Shown one piece after another: positions 55,877-64,000 of a stretch of DNA of 64,000 nucleotides. Under the pieces are notes generated by a model that saw only the letters and a list, made by a program, of their open reading frames with translations, did no database searches and had not been told where the DNA came from. Numbering within the stretch: the stretch's first letter is position 1; the number at the start of each line of letters is the position of its first letter. Source of the DNA: Zobellia russellii. Its GTDB lineage: Bacteria > Bacteroidota > Bacteroidia > Flavobacteriales > Flavobacteriaceae. The stretch is from NCBI RefSeq assembly GCF_018728565.1, contig NZ_JACSOI010000005.1, positions 248,001 through 312,000 on the forward strand, read 5' to 3'. The position numbers and the translations under genes are program-made.

Positions 55877-57343
55877 ATGGCTTCAGTTTTAAAACGAGAC
55901 ACTGTATTTGAGAATATCCCTTCAATCAAAGCCAAGACTTTGAGAATCAACTTAAATCCAGACATTTACGGAACGTTTTCCGAAATAGGTGCCGGCCAGG
56001 AAACGGCGCGTCATTTCTTTCGCTCCGGAGGTGCGTCAGGCACCATTGCCAAGGCAATGAGCGCGTATGACAAGGATTTTAGCGATGCCATTTATGGTAT
56101 TGAAGATGATGGGCGTTATGTAACACAATCGCGATTAAAAAAGATGCTTTCGCATGAGATGACACTCATGGAAGAACGTATTAGCCGTGAAACGCACCCA
56201 GAGCGACTTTTCTTTTCGTACGCTAACACAGTGGCTACTATAGATTTCTCCAAAAGATATAAAGGCCATGGTTGGGTTGGAATTCGATTCCAATTAGACC
56301 CCAACCAAAAAGAGCTTGATGAAATTATACTTCACATTCGTTTTAAGCAGAACGAAGCGCGTTTACAGCAAGAAACTCTTGGTATACTAGGTGTTAATCT
56401 AATTTATGGTGCTTTTTACAAATACCATAAACCACGAAAAATGCTGAAATATCTTTATGACCATATTGATAAGGATACCGTGGAGATTGATATGGTGAAC
56501 TTTTCTGGGCCTAACTTTAAAGAAGTAGACAACAGGTTGATGAGTCTTCAGCTGATTCGTAACGACATGACCGATGCGGTTATGTTCGGACCTGACGGCA
56601 ATAACTTTTTACCTGCCGCAGCGCTTTACAAAAAGAACATTTTGGCATTGCGCGGAAGCTTTAGACCGGTTACCAAAGTAAATATGGATATGTTCCATAA
56701 GTCTTATGACATATTTGTTCGCGATCCGGCCGTAAACCAAGAAAGTACCATGGTTATTTTTGAAATAACCCTTTCTAACCTTAAAGCATCCGGAGAAATT
56801 GACGAACAAGATTTTATGGATCGTGCCGAGCTATTATGTTCTTTAGGGCATACGGTAATGATATCTAAGTTTCAAGAGTATTTTAGACTTGTGGAATACT
56901 TCAACAGGTACACCAAAGCCAAAATTGGCCTTACTATGGGCGTCAACAATTTGGTAGATATATTTGATGAGAAGTATTACAGACATTTATCCGGAGGTAT
57001 TTTGGAAGCTTTTGGAAAACTGTTCTTTAAAGACCTTCAGGTTTACCTTTACCCGATGAAAAATGCGGAAACCGGTCAGATCATGACTAGTAACAATATT
57101 AAGGTTCATCCAAGAATGAAAGAGCTTTACAAGTTCTTTAAGTATAATGGCAAAGTAATGGACATTATAGATTATGATCCTGAAATTATGCATATTTTCT
57201 CCAGGGATGCCCTTAAAAAACTGATAAACAATGAAGAAGGATGGGAAGAAATGCTTCCTGAAGGTATACCTCAGATAATTAAGGATGAAAACCTGTTTAC
57301 CAGGAAATTACTTAAATCAGAAAAAGAAGATAAGGTAGAATAA
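55877..57343 (+). CDS. Conserved 488-residue protein of unknown function
   Basis: A soluble-looking protein: no signal peptide, no long hydrophobic run, mixed alpha/beta composition. Notable blocks are GAGQETARHFFRSGGASGTIAKAMSAYDKDFSD near the N-terminus (as a whole block at ~33-65), GHGWVGIRFQ, NVFSYA-like stretches and MTSNNIKVHPRMKELY at the end. I do not recognise the family or a catalytic motif. A TAACTTTG box at 55849-55856 could be the -7 element. A strong terminator follows. Confidence 0.8.
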   Translation: MASVLKRDTVFENIPSIKAKTLRINLNPDIYGTFSEIGAGQETARHFFRSGGASGTIAKAMSAYDKDFSDAIYGIEDDGRYVTQSRLKKMLSHEMTLMEERISRETHPERLFFSYANTVATIDFSKRYKGHGWVGIRFQLDPNQKELDEIILHIRFKQNEARLQQETLGILGVNLIYGAFYKYHKPRKMLKYLYDHIDKDTVEIDMVNFSGPNFKEVDNRLMSLQLIRNDMTDAVMFGPDGNNFLPAAALYKKNILALRGSFRPVTKVNMDMFHKSYDIFVRDPAVNQESTMVIFEITLSNLKASGEIDEQDFMDRAELLCSLGHTVMISKFQEYFRLVEYFNRYTKAKIGLTMGVNNLVDIFDEKYYRHLSGGILEAFGKLFFKDLQVYLYPMKNAETGQIMTSNNIKVHPRMKELYKFFKYNGKVMDIIDYDPEIMHIFSRDALKKLINNEEGWEEMLPEGIPQIIKDENLFTRKLLKSEKEDKVE

Positions 57344-57369
57344 AAAAAAGGGGCTGAGCCCCTTTTTTT
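57342..57369. terminator. Bidirectional terminator between the 488-residue protein and bcp
   Basis: An A run, GGGGC-tga-GCCCC and a T run form a compact symmetrical hairpin that suits both convergent genes. Confidence 0.9.
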
Positions 57370-57386
57370 ATCTTTTAAAGTAGCAA

Positions 57387-57842
57387 CTAGTTCTCCAGTA
57401 ACTGAGCTGCGTGATCTTTGGTCTTTACTTTATCTATTACTTTAGTAACAGTAGCCGCTGCATCTACTACAAACGTTTTTCTGTGAATACCATCATATTC
57501 ACGCCCCATGAATTTTTTGGGTCCCCAAACACCAAAAGCATTTATTACCGTATGGTCTTCATCTGCTAATAGCGGAAATGGAAAGTTATATTTGTTCTTA
57601 AAATTGGTCTGTCTTTTTTCAGAATCGGCACTTACCCCTAATAGTTCATAACCTTGAGATTGGAGTTCCTCATAATTGTCTCTCAAATTACATGCCTCAG
57701 CAGTACAACCAGGCGTACTTGCTTTGGGGTAGAAAAAGACAATTAACTTCTTGCCTTTATAATCGGATAATTTAATTGTATTGCCATCTTGGTCTTTAGC
57801 TGAAAAATCGGGTACTTTGTCTCCTACTTGCAATGTATTCAT
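57387..57842 (-). CDS. bcp: Thiol peroxidase, bacterioferritin comigratory type
   Basis: A 151-residue peroxiredoxin of the BCP/PrxQ group. It begins VGDKVPDFSAKDQDGNTIKLSDYKGKKLIVFFYP; the peroxidatic Cys is 46 in PGCTAEAC, with the resolving Cys at 51, the usual alpha-type spacing. It reduces hydrogen peroxide and organic peroxides with thioredoxin. Divergent from nth with 50 bp between. Confidence 0.94.
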   Translation of the reverse strand: MNTLQVGDKVPDFSAKDQDGNTIKLSDYKGKKLIVFFYPKASTPGCTAEACNLRDNYEELQSQGYELLGVSADSEKRQTNFKNKYNFPFPLLADEDHTVINAFGVWGPKKFMGREYDGIHRKTFVVDAAATVTKVIDKVKTKDHAAQLLEN

Positions 57843-57892
57843 AGCACTTCTTTTTTGTGTGTTTCAATTTTCATTGCTAAAATTAGACAAAA

Positions 57893-58555
57893 ATGACAAA
57901 AGCGGAAAAGGTTGATTTTACTATTAAGACCCTAAAAGAAATTTATCCCACTATACCGGTTCCTTTAGACCACAAAGACCCCTATACTTTATTGATTGCG
58001 GTTTTATTATCCGCCCAGAGTACAGATGTTAGGGTCAACCAGATTACGCCATTGTTGTTTGAAAGAGCAGACAATCCTTATGACATGGTAAAACTATCGG
58101 TAGAAGAAATCCGGGAGATTATAAAACCCGTTGGACTTTCACCTATGAAATCAAAAGGAATTCACGGGCTATCTAAGATGTTGATTGAAAAATACGAGGG
58201 TATAGTTCCGCAGGAAATAGAACTTTTAGAGGAGTTTCCTGCCGTTGGGCACAAAACCGCAAGCGTTGTGGTGTCTCAGGCTTTTGGGATTCCGGCATTT
58301 CCGGTAGACACCCACATTCATAGATTAATGTACCGCTGGGGCTTTACGAATGGAAAAAATGTAGTGCAAACAGAAAAAGATGCCAAACGTCTGTTCCCAA
58401 AGGAAATTTGGAACGACTTGCATCTTCAGATTATTTGGTACGGTAGAGAATATTCTCCAGCCAGGGGATGGAATTTAGAAAATGACATCATTACCAAAAC
58501 TATTGGAAGAAAATCCGTCATAGACGAATATTACAAAGCAAAAAAGACCCGTTAA
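57893..58555 (+). CDS. nth: Endonuclease III without the iron-sulfur cluster
   Basis: A 220-residue HhH-GPD DNA glycosylase/AP lyase. The hairpin is EEFPAVGHKTASVVVSQAFG, with catalytic Lys in GHKTA and catalytic Asp in FPVDTHIHRL. The usual C-terminal C-x6-C-x2-C-x5-C cluster is absent: the end reads YGREYSPARGWNLEND, then IGRKSVIDEYY, with no Cys. It should still excise oxidised pyrimidines. The hairpin at 58544-58566 overlaps its stop. The terminal residues and stop are shared with that terminator. Confidence 0.9.
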   Translation: MTKAEKVDFTIKTLKEIYPTIPVPLDHKDPYTLLIAVLLSAQSTDVRVNQITPLLFERADNPYDMVKLSVEEIREIIKPVGLSPMKSKGIHGLSKMLIEKYEGIVPQEIELLEEFPAVGHKTASVVVSQAFGIPAFPVDTHIHRLMYRWGFTNGKNVVQTEKDAKRLFPKEIWNDLHLQIIWYGREYSPARGWNLENDIITKTIGRKSVIDEYYKAKKTR

Positions 58556-58566
58556 AATCGGGTCTT
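58544..58566. terminator. Bidirectional terminator overlapping the nth stop codon
   Basis: AAGACCCG pairs with CGGGTCTT around a 7-base AT loop. The left arm contains the last codons of nth. The minus-strand side follows the 47-codon gene ending at 58573. Confidence 0.8.
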
Positions 58567-58572
58567 ATATAT

Positions 58573-58716
58573 TTAGTTTAAGCTATTTTCAAATTGAAAA
58601 TTCTTGTACTCAACTATGTGAAATTGCTTTGAAAAACTAAGCAATAAGTTGATTGTTTCTTTTGTGGCTTGAATAGTTGCACCTCTTTCAAGATTCTCAG
58701 AGTAAATTTTTTCCAT
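58573..58716 (-). CDS. 47-residue protein, paired with ECF sigma copy 1
   Basis: A 48-codon open frame, ATG to TAA, encoding 47 residues. It begins MEKIYSENLERG, has a central hydrophobic helix TINLLLSFSKQF and ends QFENSLN. An identically long homologue lies at 59784-59927, and about 18 of 47 residues match without gaps (MEKIY, LL, SK, I-E, QFE, LN). Homology between two independent frames in equivalent places is strong evidence that both are real genes. Each follows a sigma-factor gene by 71 or 74 bp. No known family recognised; it may bind the sigma factor or be its target. Confidence 0.75.
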   Translation of the reverse strand: MEKIYSENLERGATIQATKETINLLLSFSKQFHIVEYKNFQFENSLN

Positions 58717-58787
58717 AATAGTAGTATTGTTATACAAAGGATAACGCAACTAGAATGGAAATATTGTTATGTATTATTAGTGATCTA

Positions 58788-59369
58788 TTAATTAGTTAAC
58801 ACTATGTTATTCTTGTCTATGATTTTTCTAAGGTTAATTAACGCGTAACGCATTCTACCTAAGGCAGTATTGATACTTACTCCCGTATTTTCGGAAATCT
58901 CTTTGAAGCTCATATCTTTATAGATACGCATTACTAAAACTTCTTTTTGATCATCCGGTAATTCTTCGATCAAGTGCTTTAAGTCAGATGTTATCTGGTC
59001 TTTAATTATCTGTTTTTCAGCATTTAATTTATCATCACCTATTACAGAAAAGATGTTAAAATCATCACTACCTTCAAACATTGGCATTCTTTTGTTCTTT
59101 CTGAAATGGTCAATAATTAAATTGTGTGCTATACGCATTACCCATGGTAAAAATTTACCTTCTTCACTATAAGACCCTCTTTTTAAAGTTTTGATTACTT
59201 TAATAAAGGTATCTTGAAAAATATCTTCAGTAACATCTCTATCTAAAACCTTAGAGTAAATAAAGCTAGAAATTCTTTGGTTATGACGGTTAATTAAAAC
59301 TTCAAGCGCTTTTTCATCGCCGCTAATGTAATCTCTTACTAGTACTGAATCTTCGATCTGTGAACTCAT
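58788..59369 (-). CDS. ECF-type RNA polymerase sigma factor, copy 1
   Basis: A 193-residue sigma-70-family factor. Sigma-2 covers ~20-90 (HNQRISSFIYSKVLDRDVTEDIFQD, FLPWVMRIAHNLIIDHFRK); sigma-4 covers ~125-185 (LPDDQKEVLVMRIYKDMSFKEISE, SINTALGRMRYALINLRK). It matches the paralogue at 60002-60583 at about 153 of 193 residues, without gaps. No membrane anti-sigma gene lies next to it; instead a 47-codon gene follows. Regulation is probably autogenous or through that protein. Confidence 0.92.
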   Translation of the reverse strand: MSSQIEDSVLVRDYISGDEKALEVLINRHNQRISSFIYSKVLDRDVTEDIFQDTFIKVIKTLKRGSYSEEGKFLPWVMRIAHNLIIDHFRKNKRMPMFEGSDDFNIFSVIGDDKLNAEKQIIKDQITSDLKHLIEELPDDQKEVLVMRIYKDMSFKEISENTGVSINTALGRMRYALINLRKIIDKNNIVLTN

Positions 59370-59783
59370 GGTGTAGGGTTTTTAGTTTTAGACTTGAGAC
59401 TTTCTAAAGAAAGGCTTTTGTTATTTAGTTCTTTTTGAGTGTTTTGTTATCCTTTGGTGGATGACCTTGTTGTTAATTATGATATAAAACTAGATAATAG
59501 AGGCCTCTAGAAAAAAACATTGTTGTAAAACCGCTAGTTTTTGATGTGAAATGCTACTTTTCTATTTTTCCGCAAAATAAAATGGATTGAAGTGCGTTAG
59601 CCACACAAAATCAGCTCTCTGTAGAATACCTCAGAACTACCTTGCTAATGCCAACGAATGTTACTAATAGGACATAACGTATACCTTACGCTATAAAAAC
59701 AGCTATTTACACTAGTTATTTCCTACAAAAAAGCCCTGCCAATTTTCATTGACAGGGCTCTATATACTTTAAAGGAACTAAGC
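59370..59783 (-). other. Leader region of sigma copy 1 (414 bp without a gene)
   Basis: It holds the upstream region of sigma copy 1 and, at 59725-59759, the terminator of the second 47-codon gene. A short inverted repeat CTTTCT/AGAAAG (59400 region) lies near the start of the sigma gene. I see no long frame and no confident -33/-7 pair. Confidence 0.5.
59725..59759 (-). terminator. Terminator of the second 47-codon gene
   Basis: On the minus strand AGCCCTGTCAAT pairs with ATTGGCAGGGCT (one G-T pair) around GAAA, followed by TTTTTTG. The gene stop is at 59784. Confidence 0.88.
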
Positions 59784-59927
59784 TTAGTTCAAATTAGATT
59801 CAAATTGCAGGCCGTTTGCTTCTGTAATTTCTAAAGCTTTTGAATAATCCAATAGAAACTTTACTGTTGAAGGTTTTGCTTTAGCCAATCTACATTTGTC
59901 CGATTCTGTAGCGTAAATTTTTTCCAT
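59784..59927 (-). CDS. 47-residue protein, paired with ECF sigma copy 2
   Basis: The exact counterpart of the gene at 58573: 144 bp including stop, 47 residues, start MEKIYATESDKC, centre TVKFLLDYSKAL and end QFESNLN. Only this copy has a Cys (12). It follows sigma copy 2 by 74 bp. The two leader stretches before the ATGs also resemble each other: a GTTAT-type block, then TTGT and AACAATACTA. It has its own terminator. Confidence 0.75.
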   Translation of the reverse strand: MEKIYATESDKCRLAKAKPSTVKFLLDYSKALEITEANGLQFESNLN

Positions 59928-60001
59928 ATCTATTTTAGTATTGTTACAATGGTATAACGGCACTAATATAAATATAATGAATAGCTTCGACCTATCGCCT
60001 A

Positions 60002-60583
60002 TTAATTCGTTAAAACAATATTGTGCTGTTCTATTATCTTCCTTAGGTTAATAAGGGCATAACGCATTCTCCCTAATGCCGTGTTTATACTAACACCGGT
60101 ATTTTCCGAAATCTCTTTGAAACTCATATCCTTATAAATACGCATAATCAACACCTCTCTTTGGTCTACAGGCAATTCTGCCACCAGCACCTCTAGGTCA
60201 CAATCTATTTGATCTTTTATCAATTGGCGTTCTGCATTAAGCTTATCATCGCCAATCAAAGAAAAGATATCAAAACTATCCGCTCCTTCAAACATAGGCA
60301 TGCGACTACTTTTTCTAAAATGGTCTATAATAAGGTTGTGCGCAATACGCATTACCCAAGGCAAGAACTTACCTTCTTCATTATACGCTCCGCGGCGTAA
60401 TGTTTTTATAACCTTAATAAAGGTATCTTGAAAAATGTCTTCAGTAATATTACGGTTGTTCACTTTAGAATAAATGAAACTACTTAACCGCTGATTGTGC
60501 TTCTCAATCAGAATTTCCAATGCTTTTTCATCACCGGAAACGTATTTTTTAATAAGAAGGGAATCTTCCGTCAATATATCCAT
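60002..60583 (-). CDS. ECF-type RNA polymerase sigma factor, copy 2
   Basis: A 193-residue paralogue of the sigma factor at 58788. It begins MDILTEDSLLIKKYVSGDEK and has the same sigma-2 (FQDTFIKVIKTLRRG; FLPWVMRIAHNLIIDHFRK) and sigma-4 parts (MSFKEISENTGVSINTALG). The recognition-helix region is identical in both copies, so they should read the same promoters. Differences cluster in the first 30 residues and the linker (~95-150). It is divergent from the second uvrA with 239 bp between. Confidence 0.92.
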   Translation of the reverse strand: MDILTEDSLLIKKYVSGDEKALEILIEKHNQRLSSFIYSKVNNRNITEDIFQDTFIKVIKTLRRGAYNEEGKFLPWVMRIAHNLIIDHFRKSSRMPMFEGADSFDIFSLIGDDKLNAERQLIKDQIDCDLEVLVAELPVDQREVLIMRIYKDMSFKEISENTGVSINTALGRMRYALINLRKIIEQHNIVLTN

Positions 60584-60822
60584 AACAATTACTTTAATGG
60601 TTAAAACGAGACGCCTTCCCTATGGAAAGGTCTTGTAGATAATGTTTTAAACTTTCTAAAAGTAATTTTTTGCTATAGGCGTATTAACATTTTATTAGGG
60701 CTCAAATATAGAAAAAATTAAATGACTTTAGAAAATTTCTATCGTTATGCACACATTTTTTAATGCCATTCATACAATTTTAGTTATTAAATTCTCCATA
60801 TTGTATCTTTGCATACTTAGAT

Positions 60823-63606
60823 ATGAAAATGGCCGAAATAGTAGATGTAAACCCCAAGCACAACATTATAATAAAGGGTGCAAAGCTGCATAACCTAAAG
60901 AATATAGATGTTGTTATACCCCGTAATAAATTAGTTGTTATAACAGGTCTTTCCGGATCAGGAAAGTCTAGTTTGGCTTTTGACACACTCTACGCAGAGG
61001 GTCAAAGACGCTACGTAGAGAGTTTATCCTCATACGCCAGGCAGTTCTTGGGTAAACTTGACAAACCTAAAGTAGACTATATAAAAGGTATAGCCCCGGC
61101 CATTGCCATTGAACAGAAAGTAAATTCTACAAACCCGCGATCTACAGTGGGTACCACTACGGAGATTTATGATTACTTAAAATTGCTATATGCCCGTATA
61201 GGACGTACCATATCCCCTATTTCTGGCCGTGAAGTAAAGAAGGATACGGTTACAGACGTTGTGGACCATGTAAAGAAATACGAAGAAGGAACTAAATTAC
61301 TGTTACTGGCTCCTATAGTTATTGATGAAAATAGGGAACCTTTAAAATCACTTCAACTACTTTCTAAACAAGGATATGCTAGGATAAAATATAATGATGA
61401 AGTCTTACGTATAGATAATGTGCCGGAAGATATTGGCAGAAATTTTGAGTTAGTGGTTGATAGAATTATCGTAAAAGACGATGAGGATTTCTACAACCGA
61501 TTGGCCAATGCCGTTGACACCGCTTTTTTTGAAGGAAAAGGAGAATGTGCTATAGAAGAACTGGCCACAGGAGAAAAAATTCCGTTTAGTAACAAGTTTG
61601 AGCTAGATGGTATGTCTTTCTTAGAACCTAACGTGCATTTGTTCAGCTTTAACAACCCTTATGGAGCATGCCCAAAATGTGAAGGTTACGGAGATGTAAT
61701 TGGTATAGACGAAGACCTTGTTATTCCCAATACCGCCTTATCCGTTTATGAAAACGCCATATTTCCATGGAGAGGTGAAAGTATGGGGTGGTATAGAGAT
61801 CAACTCGTAAACTCGGCTTATAAGTTTGATTTTCCCATTCACAAACCTTGGTTTGAGCTTTCGGACGAGCAGAAGCAATTGGTTTGGAACGGCAATGACC
61901 ACTTTATTGGACTCAACAAATTTTTTGAACAGCTAGAGGAAAAAAGTTATAAAATACAGAATAGGGTAATGCTTTCCCGTTACCGCGGTAAAACAAGATG
62001 TAATTTTTGTCATGGGAAACGGTTACGGAAGGAAACCGATAATATTAAGGTTAATGGAAAAAACATTTCCGATTTGGTGGAGCTGCCCATTAAAAAATTG
62101 ATTCCGTTTTTTGAGGAGCTGGTTTTGGATAAAACCGATGAGAAAATTGCTTCTTGCTTATTAAAGGAAATCAATACAAGGTTAGGCTTTTTAAATAAAG
62201 TAGGTTTAAGCTATTTGACTATTAACCGAAAGTCCAATAGCCTGTCCGGTGGAGAGAGTCAGCGTATTAATCTAGCAACATCATTGGGCAGTAGCCTTGT
62301 GGGAAGTATGTATATCCTAGATGAGCCCAGTATAGGTTTGCACCCTAAGGACACAGAGAACTTAATAGATGTTTTACTATCCTTGCGCGACCTTGGCAAT
62401 ACGGTTATTGTTGTTGAACATGATGAAGATATCATGAAAGCAGCGGACGAAGTTATTGACATTGGTCCAGAAGCAGGTACACATGGCGGAGAAGTAGTTG
62501 CGCATGGGACTCTCAATGAAATTTTAAAATCAACCTCCTTAACGGCTCATTATTTGAACGGAACAGAAGAAATTCCCGTTCCCAGTAAAAGAAGAACTTC
62601 TACAGATTACATAACTATTATAGGAGCTCGGGAAAATAATCTTAAGAATATTAATGTTACGTTTCCGCTTCATATGCTTACCGTGGTAACTGGTGTTTCC
62701 GGTAGCGGAAAAAGCACTTTGGTCAAAAAACTGTTGTATCCCATTATCTTGAAAGAAGTTGGCGGCTATGGGGAAAAAGCGGGACAGTTTACCAAAGTTG
62801 AAGGAAAATACAAGACTATCAAGCACGTTGAGTTCGTAGACCAAAATCCAATAGGGCGGTCATCACGCTCAAACCCGGTAACCTATATTAAAGCATATGA
62901 TGACATTAGGAGTCTTTTCGCTGCGCAAAAACTTAGTAAAATAAGAGCATATCAAGCCAAGCATTTTTCTTTTAATGTTGATGGTGGCCGATGCGAAAAG
63001 TGTAAAGGTGAAGGTGAAATTACTGTAGAAATGCAGTTCATGGCAGATGTTCACTTGGAATGCGACACCTGCGGAGGAAAACGTTTTAAAAAGGAAGTGT
63101 TAGAGGTCAAATTTGAAGATGCCAGCATAGATGACGTCTTAAACATGACCATTGACGATGCCATTGCCTTCTTTGAAAAGTACAAACAAACCAAAATTGT
63201 TACCAAACTGAAGCCTTTACAAGATGTAGGTCTTGGCTATGTAACCTTGGGGCAGTCCTCTTCTACCCTATCAGGTGGAGAAGCACAGCGTATTAAACTT
63301 GCTTCATTTTTAGTAAAAGGCACCACAAAAGACAAGGCGCTCTTTATTTTTGATGAACCTACTACAGGTTTGCATTTTCATGATATTAAAAAGCTTTTAA
63401 AGTCTTTTGATGCTCTTATCTCAAAAGGACATTCCGTAATTGTTATTGAGCACAACATTGAATTGATTAAATGTGCAGACTATATTATAGACCTAGGCCC
63501 CGAAGGTGGTGAAGGAGGGGGAAACTTATTAGCAGAGGGTACTCCTGAAGAGGTTGCAAAAAGTAAAACTTCTTTTACGGCTACCTATTTAAAAGAGAAA
63601 CTATAG
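60823..63606 (+). CDS. Excinuclease ABC subunit A (second UvrA)
   Basis: A 927-residue UvrA paralogue. Walker A is GLSGSGKSS (~42-50) and GVSGSGKST (~624-632). ABC signatures are [12 protein letters not shown] (~473) and [12 protein letters not shown] (~816). CxxC pairs are at about 284 (CPKCEG), 393 (CNFCHG), 725 (CEKCKG) and 748 (CDTCGG). It is full length, with the UvrB-binding part at ~130-230, but diverges clearly from the first copy, especially between the pairs. A TATCTTTG -7 box is at 60804-60811. A terminator follows. Its distinct role from the first UvrA is unknown. Confidence 0.94.
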   Translation: MKMAEIVDVNPKHNIIIKGAKLHNLKNIDVVIPRNKLVVITGLSGSGKSSLAFDTLYAEGQRRYVESLSSYARQFLGKLDKPKVDYIKGIAPAIAIEQKVNSTNPRSTVGTTTEIYDYLKLLYARIGRTISPISGREVKKDTVTDVVDHVKKYEEGTKLLLLAPIVIDENREPLKSLQLLSKQGYARIKYNDEVLRIDNVPEDIGRNFELVVDRIIVKDDEDFYNRLANAVDTAFFEGKGECAIEELATGEKIPFSNKFELDGMSFLEPNVHLFSFNNPYGACPKCEGYGDVIGIDEDLVIPNTALSVYENAIFPWRGESMGWYRDQLVNSAYKFDFPIHKPWFELSDEQKQLVWNGNDHFIGLNKFFEQLEEKSYKIQNRVMLSRYRGKTRCNFCHGKRLRKETDNIKVNGKNISDLVELPIKKLIPFFEELVLDKTDEKIASCLLKEINTRLGFLNKVGLSYLTINRKSNSLSGGESQRINLATSLGSSLVGSMYILDEPSIGLHPKDTENLIDVLLSLRDLGNTVIVVEHDEDIMKAADEVIDIGPEAGTHGGEVVAHGTLNEILKSTSLTAHYLNGTEEIPVPSKRRTSTDYITIIGARENNLKNINVTFPLHMLTVVTGVSGSGKSTLVKKLLYPIILKEVGGYGEKAGQFTKVEGKYKTIKHVEFVDQNPIGRSSRSNPVTYIKAYDDIRSLFAAQKLSKIRAYQAKHFSFNVDGGRCEKCKGEGEITVEMQFMADVHLECDTCGGKRFKKEVLEVKFEDASIDDVLNMTIDDAIAFFEKYKQTKIVTKLKPLQDVGLGYVTLGQSSSTLSGGEAQRIKLASFLVKGTTKDKALFIFDEPTTGLHFHDIKKLLKSFDALISKGHSVIVIEHNIELIKCADYIIDLGPEGGEGGGNLLAEGTPEEVAKSKTSFTATYLKEKL

Positions 63607-63635
63607 GAGAATCAATATTTCACCTAATAGAATAT

Positions 63636-63676
63636 AAAAGACCATATTTTCTGTAAAAAAGGAAATATGGTCTTTT
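63636..63676 (+). terminator. Terminator of the second uvrA
   Basis: AAAAGACCATATTT pairs perfectly with AAATATGGTCTTTT (14 bp) around a 13-base loop, followed by ACTTTTTC. Confidence 0.85.
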
Positions 63677-63737
63677 ACTTTTTCACTTTTTCAAACCTAT
63701 CTAAAAACAAACACTTCTTTTCATATAGACCTCAAAA

Positions 63738-63779
63738 CTTATAATCAACTCATTATAAGATACTTGACTATATCTTATA
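63738..63779. promoter_or_regulatory. Two overlapping inverted repeats upstream of a sigma-54-like promoter
   Basis: CTTATAAT-N6-ATTATAAG (63738-63759) and TATAAGATA-N8-TATCTTATA (63754-63779) are both perfect. They share the TATAAG core and sit 18 bp centre to centre, about 5-45 bp before the GG of the sigma-54-like element. They may bind a dimeric regulator. Confidence 0.5.
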
Positions 63780-63784
63780 GTTTT

Positions 63785-63800
63785 TGGCACGCTGTTTGTT
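63785..63800 (+). promoter_or_regulatory. Sigma-54-like -24/-12 promoter
   Basis: TGGCACG-N4-TTGTT matches the sigma-54 consensus TGGCACG-N4-TTGCW except for T instead of C in the -12 element; the spacing of GG to GT is the required 10 bp. It is 53 bp upstream of the ATG of the secreted-protein gene. Confidence 0.5.
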
Positions 63801-63852
63801 TATTACAACTCGAATGTAAATAATTACATTCAGGAATTTAAAACCTTATATC

Positions 63853-64000
63853 ATGAGAAACTTACTACTCTTTTTTTCGGCCCTAATTTTTACCACTTCT
63901 GGTGTTATGGCCACAGGTACAGTTGAAGATAAGGTTGCAGAACGCAATGCTTATAGATACAACGACTCATTTATTTTTGTTGAGAATGGCATTACGTTTT
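63853..64000 (+). CDS. Secreted protein, N-terminal part (3' end outside window)
   Basis: The first 49 codons are visible. MRNLLLFFSALIFTTSGVMA is a signal peptide. The mature start EDKVAERNAYRYNDSFIFVE resembles a group of small secreted flavobacterial proteins of unknown function, a weak match from memory. The frame stays open to base 64000. It sits downstream of a sigma-54-like promoter and two palindromes. Confidence 0.65.
   Translation, partial: MRNLLLFFSALIFTTSGVMATGTVEDKVAERNAYRYNDSFIFVENGITF

Noticed and set aside
55877-57343. TonB-dependent receptor label for the 488-residue protein
   Set aside because: There is no signal peptide, plug or barrel-like C-terminus; the protein looks soluble.
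1-64000. CRISPR array, prophage or insertion sequence
   Set aside because: I saw no regular spaced repeats, integrase, transposase or phage structural genes in either strand.

Overview
The window reads as chromosomal DNA of a marine member of the Bacteroidota, family Flavobacteriaceae; a Zobellia/Maribacter-like genus is my guess from gene content, not a measurement. The support is: low GC; gene starts with little Shine-Dalgarno sequence; promoters of the TTG / TAnnTTTG (-33/-7) type; TonB-dependent receptors with carboxypeptidase-regulatory-like N-domains; a type I sulfatase; and lineage families such as fused E1 alpha/beta dehydrogenase, BatA and DUF6146/DUF6787. I see no rRNA, CRISPR, prophage or insertion sequence. 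One tRNA-Ser(TGA) is present. Gene density is high and the window looks like core genome with short accessory stretches.

Layout. 1-5.3 kb: the end of a YcaQ-type DNA glycosylase gene, MarC, two small enzymes, then a LexA-like XRE/S24 repressor divergent from a radical-SAM plus DUF4130 putative DNA-repair pair, with a row of palindromic operators between them. 5.4-12 kb: uvrA, a LOG-family nucleosidase, and a fusion of a degenerate M1 peptidase with an outer-membrane barrel. 12-29 kb: fused E1 dehydrogenase, DoxX, holA, an HsdR-N-like protein, glycosyltransferase, OmpA lipoprotein, Sua5, a surface lipoprotein, UvrD/PcrA helicase, YchF, ferredoxin, acyl-CoA reductase, serC and serA. 29-34 kb: DUF937, DUF6146, DUF6787, then a probable metal-uptake locus (CxxC small protein, TonB receptor, acidic lipoprotein). 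34-46 kb: sterol-desaturase family protein, sulfite dehydrogenase (Mo subunit plus cytochrome c) with a folded element upstream, folE, an ABC ATPase, AraC regulator, TlpA-like thioredoxin, siderophore-type TonB receptor and a secreted sugar isomerase-like protein. 46-58 kb: YchJ, sulfatase, tRNA-Ser, glycosyltransferase, a BatA / pseudo-dihydroorotase / small membrane protein / esterase operon, MBL hydrolase, a 488-aa protein of unknown function, Bcp and Nth. 58-64 kb: two tandem copies of an ECF sigma factor each followed by a 47-codon gene, then a second uvrA and the start of a secreted protein preceded by a sigma-54-like promoter.

Two themes stand out. DNA repair is over-represented (YcaQ, S24 repressor module, two UvrA, UvrD/PcrA, Nth), and the S24 operator motif seems to recur upstream of the first uvrA. 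The most novel-looking item is the duplicated [ECF sigma + 47-aa protein] module: the sigma factors are about 79% identical, while the two 47-aa proteins keep only their ends and a central helix (about 38% identity). The small genes are easy to miss because of their length.
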